This document shows positions 43,168-53,221 of a stretch of 64,000 bases of DNA, piece after piece. Origin of the DNA: Lysinibacillus louembei. GTDB lineage: Bacteria; Bacillota; Bacilli; Bacillales_A; Planococcaceae. Each line of letters starts with the position of its first letter. The stretch's first letter is position 1. The notes under the pieces are model-generated. The model was not told the origin of the DNA and did not search any database. It saw only the letters and a list, made by a program, of their open reading frames with translations. The DNA lies in NCBI RefSeq assembly GCF_033880585.1, contig NZ_CP137624.1:2701501-2765500 (forward strand), written 5' to 3'. The translations under genes and the position numbers were made by a program.

Positions 43168-43759
43168 TAAAGAAATGCACATTCACATAACGTTGAACAC
43201 CACGTGCTAAATCAATGGCTTGCTGCTTTTTCTCCTCATAATGTGGTGATTGTTCATTGAACGCAATGATTGCTTCTACAACAGCCTGTTGCCATGCTGG
43301 TTTGAGAGGGATTTGTCTTGCTTGCTGGTGGTCGCCTTGCAATGCGTAAAGTGTTGCAATACAGTATTGCCCTAAAGGCTTGTTGGCAATTGTCTGAATT
43401 TCCTGCATTGCTAGTATGTAATTCTTTGACAAAAGTGCGCGATGCATTTTATATGTCGCTTGCATGACAGGTGATTTGTACTTTTTTAAAATAGCGTCGA
43501 TTGCTTCAAGCTGTGATTCAGCGGAACCGTTACCAACTTCAAATGCATAGCGATAAACAGGCTGCTTTTGATTTTTTTCTAAAAATTTGTGGATTCTATC
43601 CATGTTTTTAGAGAATTGTATTGTATACAAAATATAGCCGAGGCTCATAAATGCTAGTATGAAAAGCACTATAATCATGAGGTGAGTGGATAAACCGAAT
43701 ATACCACTAACGATGCCTATTATAATAGCAGCTGTGAACATAAAAATCATATAAGACAT
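43151..43759 (-). CDS. Membrane-anchored protein with TPR-like C-terminal region
   Basis: A 202-residue protein with two N-terminal membrane segments (about 5-23 and 29-47), followed by a soluble helical region. That region has TPR-like helix pairs (ALLSKNYILAMQEIQTIA, then CIATLYALQGDHQQARQIP). I assign no family. The start at MSYMIFM is favoured because AAAGGAG lies 8 nt upstream; an in-frame ATG 21 nt earlier lacks a site. Confidence 0.68.
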   Translation of the reverse strand: MSYMIFMFTAAIIIGIVSGIFGLSTHLMIIVLFILAFMSLGYILYTIQFSKNMDRIHKFLEKNQKQPVYRYAFEVGNGSAESQLEAIDAILKKYKSPVMQATYKMHRALLSKNYILAMQEIQTIANKPLGQYCIATLYALQGDHQQARQIPLKPAWQQAVVEAIIAFNEQSPHYEEKKQQAIDLARGVQRYVNVHFFKDLEK

Positions 43760-43879
43760 AAGATGGCTCCTTTCAGTCATCCTATTTTAGCAAAGAAATC
43801 CAAACTTTAGCAACAAGAAAAATAAAAGCGTTTTCAAATTTTAAAATTTGCAACAAGCTGTGCTACGACAGGGAAATTA

Positions 43880-43931
43880 TGCTATGATAAGACGTGATAT
43901 TATCTTGAATAAATGTATTCAACTAAGATAA
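43880..43931 (+). promoter_or_regulatory. Extended -10 promoter and leader hairpin of nusB
   Basis: TG-C-TATGAT (43880-43888) forms an extended -10. About 12 nt downstream, TTATCTT (43900-43906) can pair with AAGATAA (43925-43931), with GAAT/ATTC inside. This gives a leader hairpin before the nusB ribosome site. Confidence 0.45.
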
Positions 43932-43968
43932 AGCCGCTATATATTGAATAATGAAGGAGTTTTTTATC

Positions 43969-44352
43969 ATGAAGCGACATGATGCACGTCAAAAAGCTGT
44001 GCAAGTGCTATTTCAACTAGATAGTACCGACTTACCACTTGAAGAGGCGATGGAGCACGTTTTAGAGGATCAGTCATCAGATGCTTTCTTTGAGCAATTA
44101 GTGCGAGGAACAATTGAGCAAAAAGAGCAAATTGATGCGACGCTGAGCGACAAACTAGAAAATTGGACATTAAGCCGTCTACCAAAAATTGAACGAACTG
44201 TATTACGTCTAGCTGTTTATGAATTGTTATTTACACCAGATACGCCGAATCGTGTTGTATTAAACGAAGCGATCGAGCTTTGTAAAGTATTTGGTGATGA
44301 AAAATCAAGCAAATTTGTCAATGGTGTGCTTTCGAAATTTACAGAACAATAA
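43969..44352 (+). CDS. nusB: Transcription antitermination factor NusB
   Basis: A 127-residue all-helical protein starting MKRHDARQKAVQVLFQLD. Conserved stretches are ENWTLSRLPKIERTVLRLAVYEL and NRVVLNEAIELCKVFGDEKSSKFVNGVL. NusB with NusE (S10) supports rRNA antitermination. AAGGAG lies 9 nt before the ATG. In B. subtilis accB-accC-yqhY lie upstream; here they do not, so synteny breaks at this point. Confidence 0.95.
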   Translation: MKRHDARQKAVQVLFQLDSTDLPLEEAMEHVLEDQSSDAFFEQLVRGTIEQKEQIDATLSDKLENWTLSRLPKIERTVLRLAVYELLFTPDTPNRVVLNEAIELCKVFGDEKSSKFVNGVLSKFTEQ

Positions 44353-44411
44353 TTGAGGCGTCATGAGCGTCAATCAGACAATTAATAGAGTGAATTGGGA
44401 GGAATTGTAGT

Positions 44412-45266
44412 ATGTCAAGTGCAATTATTAATGGAAAAGAAATCGGTCAAGAAATTCGAGGCTCTGTAGCGAAACAAGTGGAGGAGCTAAAGGCTAAGGG
44501 CGTTACACCTGGTTTAGCCGTTGTATTAGTAGGAAATAATCCTGCCTCGAAAACATATGTGACGAATAAGCAAAAATCGTGTGAAGCAATCGGCATGTAT
44601 TCAGAGTTAATCACTTTGCCAGAAACGATTTCAGAACAACAGCTACTTGAGCATATTCGTGAGTTAAACGAGCGTAACGATATTCATGGTATCCTTGTGC
44701 AGCTACCATTGCCAAAGCATATTAATGAAGATTCAGTTATCGCGACAATTTCTCCAGACAAAGATGTGGATGGTTTTGCGCCAATTAGCGTAGGAAAAAT
44801 GATGCTTGGGCAAGAAACTTATTTACCATGCACACCTTATGGAGTTATGAAATTATTGGAGCATAGCGGTATTGAAGTCGCTGGGAAGCATGCGGTGATC
44901 GTTGGACGTAGTCATATTGTTGGCAAGCCAATGGGACAGCTATTGTTACAAAAAGATGCGACGGTTACATATACGCACTCTAAAACACCTGACTTACCGT
45001 CATTTACAAAGCAAGCAGATATTTTAATTGCAGCTGTTGGTCGTGCAAATTTCATTACAGCTGAACATGTAAAAGAAGGTGCTGTTGTCATTGATGTTGG
45101 CATTAATCGTGATGAGGACAATCATTTATGTGGAGATGTTGATTTTGCAGCAGTAGATGGTATTGCCTCACATATTACACCAGTGCCAGGGGGCGTTGGT
45201 CCAATGACGATTACGATGCTACTAGCAAATACGGTACAAGCAGCAGCGAAAACAGTTCAGCCGTAA
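44412..45266 (+). CDS. folD: Methylene-THF dehydrogenase/cyclohydrolase FolD
   Basis: A 284-residue bifunctional enzyme of one-carbon metabolism. Motifs: catalytic K in YVTNKQKSCEAIG (about 52-64), VQLPLPKHI, PCTPYGVMKLL and the NADP-binding VIVGRSHIVGKPMGQ (about 163-177), with TPVPGGVGPMT near the end. GGAGGAATTG precedes the ATG. It is followed by a terminator, so folD may be partly uncoupled from xseA. Confidence 0.96.
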   Translation: MSSAIINGKEIGQEIRGSVAKQVEELKAKGVTPGLAVVLVGNNPASKTYVTNKQKSCEAIGMYSELITLPETISEQQLLEHIRELNERNDIHGILVQLPLPKHINEDSVIATISPDKDVDGFAPISVGKMMLGQETYLPCTPYGVMKLLEHSGIEVAGKHAVIVGRSHIVGKPMGQLLLQKDATVTYTHSKTPDLPSFTKQADILIAAVGRANFITAEHVKEGAVVIDVGINRDEDNHLCGDVDFAAVDGIASHITPVPGGVGPMTITMLLANTVQAAAKTVQP

Positions 45267-45272
45267 AAGCGC

Positions 45273-45313
45273 AAGGAGCCGTCTCAAAATGACTTTTCAG
45301 ATGGCTCCTTTTT
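45273..45313 (+). terminator. Terminator between folD and xseA
   Basis: AAGGAGCC(G)TCT (45273-45283) pairs with AGATGGCTCCTT (45299-45310), followed by T5. Confidence 0.8.
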
Positions 45314-45363
45314 AGTATGTTTCAAGTTAAACTGAACAAGGTAAAGAAAGGGGAGATGGCGCT

Positions 45364-46713
45364 TTGAGCAACTCTTCTTATTTAACTGTCAAAGCATTGA
45401 CAAAATATATTAAAAGAAAATTTGATGCTGATCCTCATTTACGTGAAGTGTATGTAAAAGGAGAGCTCTCTAACGTAAAAATGCATAGCTCTGGCCACAT
45501 TTATTTTACATTAAAAGATGATGCTGCCCGCATTCAAGCAACGATGTTTCGCACGGCAGCAGCAAAGCTCGCATTTAAGCCAGAGGAAGGCATGATGGTT
45601 TATATTCGTGGGGATGTCAACGTTTACGAAACGGCAGGTATTTATCAGTTGTATGTACAAACAATGGAGCCAGACGGTATTGGGGGCTTATTTATCGCCT
45701 TTCAACAGCTGAAGGAAACTTTACAAAGGGAAGGCTTATTCAATCCGAATTTTAAGCAAGCAATCCCGCCCTTTCCGAAAGCAATTGGCGTGTTGACAGC
45801 GACGACAGGTGCAGCAATTCGGGATATTTGCACAACGATTCAACGTCGCTATCCACAGGCGGAAATATGCATCTATCCAACGCTTGTGCAAGGAGCAGGT
45901 GCAGCCGCAAATATTGCCAAAAACATTCAATTAGCCAATCGACATGCACAATGTGATGTGTTAATCGTAGGACGTGGCGGTGGCTCAATTGAGGATTTAT
46001 GGGCTTTTAATGAAGAAATTGTAGCACGTGCAATTTTCGAAAGTCGCATTCCAATTATTAGTGCAGTTGGGCATGAGACCGATACGACAATTGCCGATTT
46101 TGTTGCTGATTTGCGCGCACCGACACCAACAGCAGCAGCGGAGCTTGCTGTGCCAAACCAGCATGAGCTAAAGGAGCGCATTACGACGAATGTGGCAAGG
46201 TTACAGCAAATTGTAACAGCGCAACTTCGCTTTGAAAGGAATCGTCTACAAAAGTATCAACAATCTTATCCGTTAGCAACGCCCGAAAAATTGTATCGTC
46301 CTTTTATTGAGCGCTTGGCACACACTGATATGAAATTGCAGCAAGCAATGCAAGTATATATGCTGAAAAAACGCAATGAGGCTGAAAAAACATTTGCTAA
46401 AATGCAGTTTTTCTCTCCTCAAAAATCAATCCAAATGGAGCAGCAAAAATTAGCACAATTGCATAATGAGCTAAATCGTGCTGTACAGCATCGTTTAAAC
46501 GAGGGAAAATCACAGTTGCATTCAACAATACGCACACTTGCTGCTTTAAATCCGTTGGCGATGATGGAAAAAGGCTTTAATTTAACATATCGAGAAAACC
46601 AAGTTATCAAAGAGGCTGCACAGTTAGCGCTCGACGATGCAATTGAAATTCATTACCAAGATGGGATTGTTCGTGCGAAGGTGATGGACATTGAGCTACA
46701 GAAGGGGGAATGA
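45364..46713 (+). CDS. xseA: Exonuclease VII large subunit
   Basis: A 449-residue subunit with an N-terminal OB fold (YLTVKALTKYIKRKFD to about residue 100), the catalytic core with GRGGGSIEDLWAFNEE (about 203-218) and SAVGHETDTTIADFVAD, then a long coiled coil. With XseB it degrades single-stranded DNA from both ends. The TTG start has AAAGGGGAG upstream. It lies 3 bp before xseB. Confidence 0.95.
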   Translation: MSNSSYLTVKALTKYIKRKFDADPHLREVYVKGELSNVKMHSSGHIYFTLKDDAARIQATMFRTAAAKLAFKPEEGMMVYIRGDVNVYETAGIYQLYVQTMEPDGIGGLFIAFQQLKETLQREGLFNPNFKQAIPPFPKAIGVLTATTGAAIRDICTTIQRRYPQAEICIYPTLVQGAGAAANIAKNIQLANRHAQCDVLIVGRGGGSIEDLWAFNEEIVARAIFESRIPIISAVGHETDTTIADFVADLRAPTPTAAAELAVPNQHELKERITTNVARLQQIVTAQLRFERNRLQKYQQSYPLATPEKLYRPFIERLAHTDMKLQQAMQVYMLKKRNEAEKTFAKMQFFSPQKSIQMEQQKLAQLHNELNRAVQHRLNEGKSQLHSTIRTLAALNPLAMMEKGFNLTYRENQVIKEAAQLALDDAIEIHYQDGIVRAKVMDIELQKGE

Positions 46714-46716
46714 TGG

Positions 46717-46944
46717 ATGGAAAATTTAACATTTGCACAGGCGATGACCGAATTAGAAGACATTGTCCGCAAGCTAGAGCAAGGCGAAGTGCCTTTAGAG
46801 GAAGCGATTGATTTATATAAAAAAGGAATGGAATATTCCAAGTTTTGCAATGATAAATTGCAGCATGCGGAGCAGCAATTAATTTCAATCGTTGATGAAA
46901 ATGGGAATAAGCAGCCGTTTCAAGCGGGGAATGGAGAGAAGTAA
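46717..46944 (+). CDS. xseB: Exonuclease VII small subunit
   Basis: A 75-residue protein with the family signature LTFAQAMTELEDIVRKLEQG and PLEEAIDLYKKGMEYSKFC. Multiple copies wrap the XseA coiled coil. GGGGGAATG lies upstream, inside the end of xseA. ispA starts 3 nt after it. Confidence 0.95.
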   Translation: MENLTFAQAMTELEDIVRKLEQGEVPLEEAIDLYKKGMEYSKFCNDKLQHAEQQLISIVDENGNKQPFQAGNGEK

Positions 46945-46947
46945 AGC

Positions 46948-47823
46948 ATGCAATTAACAACATTTATCGAAGCGCATACACCAGCTATTGAAAAGGAAAT
47001 GGTGCATTTAGTTGAAAACATCGTAGCACCTACTATATTAAAGGATTCGATGCTATATTCATTAAATGCTGGCGGCAAAAGAATTCGTCCATTATTTGTT
47101 GCGGCTGTTTGTGATTATTTTCAAGTCGACATGGCACCGGCATATACAGTTGGGGCTTGCGTTGAAATGATTCACACGTATTCATTAATCCATGACGATT
47201 TACCATGTATGGATGATGATGCTTTGCGTCGAGGAAAGCCAACGAATCATGTCGTTTATGGCGAAGCGTTAGCAACGCTAGCAGGAGATGCGCTGAACAC
47301 GTTGAGCTTCGGCATTTTAGCACGCATGCCGATTGCAGCTGATACAAAAATTGAATTAATTAATTTATTAAGCATTGCAGCAGGAGCAGAAGGCATGGTT
47401 GGTGGTCAGGTCTTGGATATGGACGGCGAAAAGCGCCAATTAAATTTACAGGAGCTTGAGCAGGTGCATGTCAATAAAACGGGTGCATTGCTGCGTTATA
47501 GCATTGAGTCAGGTGCCATTTTAGCGCGTGCGACAGCTGAAGAAAGAGTGGCACTAGTGGACTATGCACATCATATTGGCTTAGCATTCCAAATTCAAGA
47601 TGATATTTTAGATATTGAAGGAACGTCTGAGCAGCTAGGGAAAACGGCGGGAAAAGATATTGCAAGCGAGAAAAGCACGTATCCTGCATTGTTAACATTA
47701 GATGGGGCAAAGGAAAAATTAAATGAGCATTTCGAATTAGCAATTGCTGCATTACAGCGCTTATCGAAAGATACGACACTACTCCACGAATTTGCAAACT
47801 ATATTGTCAAACGCAATAAATAA
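46948..47823 (+). CDS. ispA: Farnesyl diphosphate synthase (polyprenyl synthetase)
   Basis: A 291-residue isoprenoid chain elongation enzyme. The first aspartate-rich motif is in SLIHDDLPCMDDDALRRG (about 79-96) and the second in QIQDDILDIEGT (about 212-223). GGKRIRP near residue 45 binds IPP. Length and position between xseB and dxs match the farnesyl diphosphate synthase of Bacillales. Confidence 0.95.
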   Translation: MQLTTFIEAHTPAIEKEMVHLVENIVAPTILKDSMLYSLNAGGKRIRPLFVAAVCDYFQVDMAPAYTVGACVEMIHTYSLIHDDLPCMDDDALRRGKPTNHVVYGEALATLAGDALNTLSFGILARMPIAADTKIELINLLSIAAGAEGMVGGQVLDMDGEKRQLNLQELEQVHVNKTGALLRYSIESGAILARATAEERVALVDYAHHIGLAFQIQDDILDIEGTSEQLGKTAGKDIASEKSTYPALLTLDGAKEKLNEHFELAIAALQRLSKDTTLLHEFANYIVKRNK

Positions 47824-47970
47824 ATGGTACGATGTTTTGCGGGCTTTGAAGAAAGCAAATTGTCTGTCATTGTAGAAAAACAGCGTTTTTTATGACATGG
47901 GCAAAGGACACTGTTATAATAGAGAAATCACAATACGGTGAATATTTAAATGTAAAGGTGTGTGGATGAG

Positions 47971-49872
47971 GTGGATTTAACTAAAATAACTAATCCATCC
48001 TTTTTGAAAAATTTGAATCAGCAGCAGCTGGAAGCATTAGCTTCTGACATTCGCTCATTTCTAATAGAAAAGTGCTCTGTCACAGGAGGACATATTGGGC
48101 CGAATTTAGGTGTTGTAGAGCTAACAATTGCGTTGCATAAAACGTTTAATAGCCCAAAGGATAAATTTTTATGGGATGTAGGACATCAAGCATACGTTCA
48201 TAAAATTTTAACAGGACGTGCTGGAGAGTTTGATACATTACGTCAATTTAAAGGTTTATGCGGTTTCCCAAAGCGTGTTGAAAGTGAGCATGATGAATGG
48301 GAAACAGGGCACAGCTCAACATCTTTATCAGCCGCGATGGGAATGGCTGCTGCTCGAGATATTAAAAAGGATAAAAATTATGTCATTCCAATTATCGGTG
48401 ATGGTGCATTAACAGGTGGTATGGCATTAGAGGCATTAAATCATATCGGTCATGAAAAAACGAATATGATTGTCATTTTAAATGATAATGAAATGTCCAT
48501 TGCACCAAATGTTGGTGCATTGCACAATGTGTTAGGTCGCCTGCGTACAGCAAAGGAATATTCAAAAGCGAAGGAAGAGCTTGAATCGTTAATGAATAAA
48601 ATTCCTGTTGTCGGTGGGAAACTTGCACAAACGGCGGAAAAAGTGAAAGATAGCTTAAAATATTTAGTCGTATCTGGTGTCTTTTTCGAGGAGCTAGGCT
48701 TTAAATATTTAGGACCAATTGACGGTCATGATTTTGAAGCGCTTGAAAAAACATTAGACTATGCGAAAAAAGTAAAAGGTCCTGTGCTTGTACATGTCAT
48801 TACAAAAAAGGGCAAGGGCTATAAGCCTGCCGAAGATGATACAGTTGGTACTTGGCATGGAACGGGCCCATATAAAATGGAGACAGGTGCTTTTGTGAAA
48901 TCTGCTACAGCAGGTCCAGCATGGAGTAGCTTAATTGCTCAATCTGTTCATAAATGTATGGAAACAGATGAGCGCATTGTGGCGATTACGCCTGCTATGC
49001 CTGTCGGTTCGAAGCTAGAAAGCATTCAACGTGATTTCCCTGAACGCTTCTTTGATGTCGGCATTGCAGAGCAACATGCAGCGACGATGGCAGCAGGGTT
49101 AGCGACACAGGAAATGAAGCCATTTTTAGCGATTTACTCAACATTTTTACAGCGTGCATATGACCAAGTGTTACATGATATTGCAAGGCCAAACTTAAAT
49201 GTCTTTATCGGTATTGACCGTGCAGGCTTAGTTGGTGCAGATGGTGAAACACACCAAGGCGTATTTGATATTGCCTTTTTACGTCATATCCCGAACATGG
49301 TGTTAATGATGCCAAAGGATGAGAATGAAGGGCAACATATGGTGAAAACAGCGCTTGAATATAATGATGGACCAATCGCGCTACGTTATCCACGTGGCAA
49401 CGGTATTGGCGTGCCGCTTGATGAAGAAATGGTAGCGATTCCAATCGGTACGTGGGAAGTGTTACGTGAAGGAACAGATGCAGCCATTTTAACATTTGGT
49501 ACAACGATTCCAATGGCGTTTGAAGCGGCAGAGGCATTAGCGCAGCAAGGTATAAGCGTGAAAATTGTTAACGCACGCTTTATTAAACCGTTAGATACAG
49601 CGATGCTACATGAGTTCATGCAAGAAAATATGCCAATTTTAACGATTGAAGAGGCTGTATTACAAGGTGGCTTCGGCAGTGCTGTGTTAGAGTTTGCTGC
49701 GAATCATCGTTATAGTACACTAATTGATCGTATCGGAATTCCAGATGAATTTATTGAGCATGGCAATGTAGACGAATTATTAGCGGAAATCGGTGTAACA
49801 GCTGAAGAGGCAGTACAGCGTATCGAAAAGCTTATCCAATTAAAGCAGCAGGAAAGTTTGAAAACTGTATGA
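47971..49872 (+). CDS. dxs: 1-deoxy-D-xylulose-5-phosphate synthase
   Basis: A 633-residue thiamine-diphosphate enzyme, first step of the MEP pathway. [13 protein letters not shown] and the TPP motif [18 protein letters not shown] through [12 protein letters not shown] are in the first third. The transketolase-like domain has [15 protein letters not shown], followed by the C-terminal domain. The GTG at 47971 ([12 protein letters not shown]) is chosen because it aligns with B. subtilis Dxs and lies 10 nt after AAAGGTG. It overlaps tlyA by 4 nt. Confidence 0.95.
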   Translation: MDLTKITNPSFLKNLNQQQLEALASDIRSFLIEKCSVTGGHIGPNLGVVELTIALHKTFNSPKDKFLWDVGHQAYVHKILTGRAGEFDTLRQFKGLCGFPKRVESEHDEWETGHSSTSLSAAMGMAAARDIKKDKNYVIPIIGDGALTGGMALEALNHIGHEKTNMIVILNDNEMSIAPNVGALHNVLGRLRTAKEYSKAKEELESLMNKIPVVGGKLAQTAEKVKDSLKYLVVSGVFFEELGFKYLGPIDGHDFEALEKTLDYAKKVKGPVLVHVITKKGKGYKPAEDDTVGTWHGTGPYKMETGAFVKSATAGPAWSSLIAQSVHKCMETDERIVAITPAMPVGSKLESIQRDFPERFFDVGIAEQHAATMAAGLATQEMKPFLAIYSTFLQRAYDQVLHDIARPNLNVFIGIDRAGLVGADGETHQGVFDIAFLRHIPNMVLMMPKDENEGQHMVKTALEYNDGPIALRYPRGNGIGVPLDEEMVAIPIGTWEVLREGTDAAILTFGTTIPMAFEAAEALAQQGISVKIVNARFIKPLDTAMLHEFMQENMPILTIEEAVLQGGFGSAVLEFAANHRYSTLIDRIGIPDEFIEHGNVDELLAEIGVTAEEAVQRIEKLIQLKQQESLKTV

Positions 49873-50693
49873 CAAAACAACCGAAAGAACGTGTAGATAT
49901 TTTATTAGTGGAGCGTGGGCTTTGTGAAACGCGTGAAAAGGCGAAGCGCTCCATTATGGCTGGACTCGTTTATACAAACGAGGAGCGCATCGATAAGGCA
50001 GGCGAAAAAATTGCCGTTGATGCACCGCTGCAAGTGAAGGGGTCACAATTAAAATATGTCAGTCGTGGCGGGTTAAAGCTTGAAAAAGCACTTGAAGTAT
50101 TTGAGCTATCGGTCGAAGGCAAATTAATGCTAGATATTGGTTCCTCAACGGGTGGTTTTACAGACTGTGCATTACAGAATGGAGCGCGTCATTGCTATGC
50201 ATTAGACGTAGGCTCCAATCAGTTGGCTTGGAAAATCCGTTCAGATGAGCGTGTAACGGTCATGGAAAAAACAAATTTCCGTTATACAAAGCCTGAAGAT
50301 TTAGTAGAAGGCTTGCCTGATTTTGCAACAATTGATGTATCCTTTATTTCCTTATCTTTAATATTACCTGTATTAAAAACGATTTTGCTACCTGGTGGCG
50401 ATGTGATGGCTTTAGTAAAGCCGCAGTTTGAGGCTGGTAAAGAAAATGTTGGTAAAAAGGGTATTGTGCGTGATGCGAAAATTCATTTAGAGGTGTTGCA
50501 ACAAACGGCACAAATGGCGACAAATGTTGGCTTTGTAGTAAAGGATGCCTCCTATTCACCAATTACCGGAGGAGAAGGGAATATTGAATTTTTATTCCAT
50601 CTTGTTAATCCGCAAGATGGGCAAACAATTGAACCTTTCACTGATTTTGAGCAAATTGTCGCACAAGCTCACCATGAATTAAAGGGCACATAA
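49869..50693 (+). CDS. tlyA: TlyA-family S4-domain rRNA methyltransferase (YqxC)
   Basis: A 274-residue protein with an N-terminal S4 RNA-binding domain (about 8-65; [20 protein letters not shown]) and an FtsJ-like methyltransferase domain with the SAM loop [16 protein letters not shown] (about 85-100). The family 2'-O-methylates ribosomal RNA; older annotations call it haemolysin. The ATGA overlap with dxs shows translational coupling. Confidence 0.93.
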   Translation: MTKQPKERVDILLVERGLCETREKAKRSIMAGLVYTNEERIDKAGEKIAVDAPLQVKGSQLKYVSRGGLKLEKALEVFELSVEGKLMLDIGSSTGGFTDCALQNGARHCYALDVGSNQLAWKIRSDERVTVMEKTNFRYTKPEDLVEGLPDFATIDVSFISLSLILPVLKTILLPGGDVMALVKPQFEAGKENVGKKGIVRDAKIHLEVLQQTAQMATNVGFVVKDASYSPITGGEGNIEFLFHLVNPQDGQTIEPFTDFEQIVAQAHHELKGT

Positions 50694-50826
50694 TGATGGG
50701 AATAGGTAGAGGCATCAATATGCGGTAGCATTTTGAGTTGTCTATGCCTATTTTTCTTGTACTTTTTTGGATGAAGTGGTAGTGTTATTAATACAAATAC
50801 ATAATTATTCATAAGAGGTGAGGAAA

Positions 50827-51276
50827 TTGAATAAAGGTCAACGCCATATTCGAATTCGTGATATTATTACAAATAATGAAATTGAGACACAGGATGATTT
50901 AGTTATGCATTTAAAAAATGCGGGCTATAATGTAACGCAGGCAACCGTGTCACGCGATATTAAAGAGCTGCATCTTGTAAAAGTGCCAATGCAGGATGGT
51001 CGCTACAAATATAGCTTGCCCGCAGATCAGCGTTTTAATCCAATTCAAAAGCTGCGTCGTGCATTAGCGGATGCCTTTGTTAGTATTGATGGTGCGTCAC
51101 ATTTTTTAGTGGTCAAAGCGTTACCAGGGAATGCCAATGCTATCGCTTCCTTGCTTGATCATTTAGATTGGGACGAGCTATTAGGTACAATTTCTGGGGA
51201 TGATACGATTTTACTTATTTGTCGAACAGAGGCAGATCGAGAAATGATTAAAGAGCGTTTATTAGATATGCTATAA
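50827..51276 (+). CDS. argR: Arginine repressor ArgR/AhrC
   Basis: A 149-residue regulator of arginine synthesis and catabolism. The N-terminal winged HTH spans about 1-70 ([17 protein letters not shown] is the recognition region). The C-terminal hexamerisation and arginine-binding domain contains [34 protein letters not shown]. The TTG start ([14 protein letters not shown]) matches B. subtilis AhrC and lies after AGAGGTGAGG. It lies 12 bp before recN. Confidence 0.96.
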   Translation: MNKGQRHIRIRDIITNNEIETQDDLVMHLKNAGYNVTQATVSRDIKELHLVKVPMQDGRYKYSLPADQRFNPIQKLRRALADAFVSIDGASHFLVVKALPGNANAIASLLDHLDWDELLGTISGDDTILLICRTEADREMIKERLLDML

Positions 51277-51288
51277 GAGGTGGGTTTT

Positions 51289-52980
51289 TTGCTAAGAGAG
51301 ATAAGTATTCGCAATTTTGCGATTATTGATGATTTAACAGTAAGCTTTGCGGATGGTTTAACTGTTTTAACAGGTGAAACGGGTGCTGGTAAGTCCATTA
51401 TTATTGATGCCGTGCATTTACTTGCAGGTGGTCGTGCCTCACAGGAATTTATCCGTCATGGCGCAAGAAAAGCAGAACTTGGTGGTCTCTTTCATATTAT
51501 GGATGATCACCATCCGGTTTTTGCAAAGCTTGATGAAGCTGGGATTGAATTTGAGGATGGCACCATTATTTTACGTCGTGATATTAATGATAACGGCAAA
51601 AGCGTTTGTCGCATTAATGGCAAGCTTGTTCCGACAAATGTTTTGCGTGAAATTGGTGGCAGCTTAATTGATATACATGGTCAGCATGAAAATCAAGAGC
51701 TGATGGATGAAAAGCAGCATATTCATTTATTAGACCATTTTGCGCAGGATGAGCTTGCGCCCGTTTTAACAATCTATAGTGAAAAATATGAAGCTTATCG
51801 CAATTTGAAGCGTGAAGTTGCTGCACTTAGCTTAGATGAGCAACGAATGGCACAGCGCATTGATTTATACCAATTTCAAATGAATGAGCTTGAAGACGCA
51901 GGGCTAAAACTTGGCGAGGAAGAGACACTCACTGAAGAGCGCTTGCGCTTAATGAATTTCCATAAAATTTTTGAGCGTGCAAGCATCGCCTATGAGGCGA
52001 TTTCAGCTGAGCAGCATGGCTTAGATTATATTGGCAATGCGATGTCAGCACTTGATGATATCGCTTCATTAGATGAGCAATTTAAAGAAGCTACAGAGGC
52101 AGTGACAACAAGCTTTTATGCATTGCAGGATGCTAGTTATCAAATAAAAAATGTATTGGATGAATTGGAATTTGATGCAGGTCGCTTAAACGAGGTTGAG
52201 CAACGTTTGGCACAGTATCAAACGATGAAGCGTAAATATGGCACGACTGTTGAAGAAATTTTAGCCTATTATGATAAAATTTCGGAGGAGTTAATGCAGC
52301 TAATGAATCATGACGAAACCATCCAAAAAAATGAGCAACGTTTGCGTCAAATGGAAGTAGAGCTACAGCAGCTAGCAGAGCAATTAACTGCGATTCGTAA
52401 AAAGCATGCGGTGCTTTTAAGTGAAGCGATTATGGAGCAATTGCGTGTGTTACATATGGAAAAGGCAAAATTTATCGTTAAATTTGAATCCTTGGATACA
52501 TTTGATGCATATGGGAAAGATTATGTCGCATTCTACATTTCAACAAATGTAGGCGAGCCACCGAAATCGTTGCCAAAAATTGCTTCAGGCGGTGAGTTGT
52601 CGCGTATGATGCTTGCATTAAAAACAATCTTTTCTTCAACAAACGGCATTACATCGATTATTTTCGATGAGGTCGATACAGGTGTAAGTGGGCGTGTAGC
52701 ACAGGCGATTGCTGAAAAAATTGCGGCAATCTCTATTCATTCACAAGTGCTTTGCATTTCACATTTACCACAGGTGGCTGCGATGGCCGATCAGCATTAT
52801 TTAATTAAAAAGCAAGTTGAGCATGACCGTACATTTACAACAGTGACGGAAATTAAAGAACGTGCCCGTATTGAGGAAGTAAGCCGCATGATGAGTGGTG
52901 CGGAAATTACCGATTTAACATTGCAGCATGCACAGGAACTTGTAGAAATTGCAGATACAAGAAAAAGAGCAATGCTATAA
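51289..52980 (+). CDS. recN: DNA repair protein RecN
   Basis: A 563-residue SMC-like ATPase. Walker A is GETGAGKS (about 29-36), followed by DIHGQHENQELM, coiled-coil arms (about 155-380), signature ASGGELSRMMLALK and Walker B IIFDEVDTGVSG, with an H-loop in ISHLPQVAAMAD. RecN acts early at double-strand breaks. The TTG start (MLREISIRNFAIID) has GAGGTGG upstream and matches family N-termini. Confidence 0.96.
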   Translation: MLREISIRNFAIIDDLTVSFADGLTVLTGETGAGKSIIIDAVHLLAGGRASQEFIRHGARKAELGGLFHIMDDHHPVFAKLDEAGIEFEDGTIILRRDINDNGKSVCRINGKLVPTNVLREIGGSLIDIHGQHENQELMDEKQHIHLLDHFAQDELAPVLTIYSEKYEAYRNLKREVAALSLDEQRMAQRIDLYQFQMNELEDAGLKLGEEETLTEERLRLMNFHKIFERASIAYEAISAEQHGLDYIGNAMSALDDIASLDEQFKEATEAVTTSFYALQDASYQIKNVLDELEFDAGRLNEVEQRLAQYQTMKRKYGTTVEEILAYYDKISEELMQLMNHDETIQKNEQRLRQMEVELQQLAEQLTAIRKKHAVLLSEAIMEQLRVLHMEKAKFIVKFESLDTFDAYGKDYVAFYISTNVGEPPKSLPKIASGGELSRMMLALKTIFSSTNGITSIIFDEVDTGVSGRVAQAIAEKIAAISIHSQVLCISHLPQVAAMADQHYLIKKQVEHDRTFTTVTEIKERARIEEVSRMMSGAEITDLTLQHAQELVEIADTRKRAML

Positions 52981-52988
52981 AATTTTTA

Positions 52989-53017
52989 AGGAGCTGTCTG
53001 ATTTTCAGGCAGCTCCT
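52989..53017. other. Hairpin after recN
   Basis: AGGAGCTGTCTG (52989-53000) pairs with CAGGCAGCTCCT (53006-53017), one G-U. No T run follows. Its arms share the GAGCTGTC motif with the next hairpin, so they may be related or may form an alternative structure. Confidence 0.6.
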
Positions 53018-53094
53018 AATCGTAGTGAGTAAATGCCACTGAATCCAGTATATTCATTTTTCCAATTGGCTTATATTTCAATAAAACCGTTAAG

Positions 53095-53144
53095 AGCTGT
53101 CAGAGACGCCAAGCGTTAGCTTGCTTTTCAGACAGCTTTTGTTT
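53095..53144 (+). terminator. Probable recN terminator
   Basis: AGCTGTC (53095-53101) pairs with GACAGCT (53131-53137), followed by TTTTGTTT, with a small AAGC/GCTT hairpin inside the loop. Confidence 0.6.
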
Positions 53145-53221
53145 CGACAAATATTTACCGTTCATAACTCATGAAAAGTCCGCACATAGTATCGGTAAGA
53201 TGAAAAGGAGGTGACAACGAA

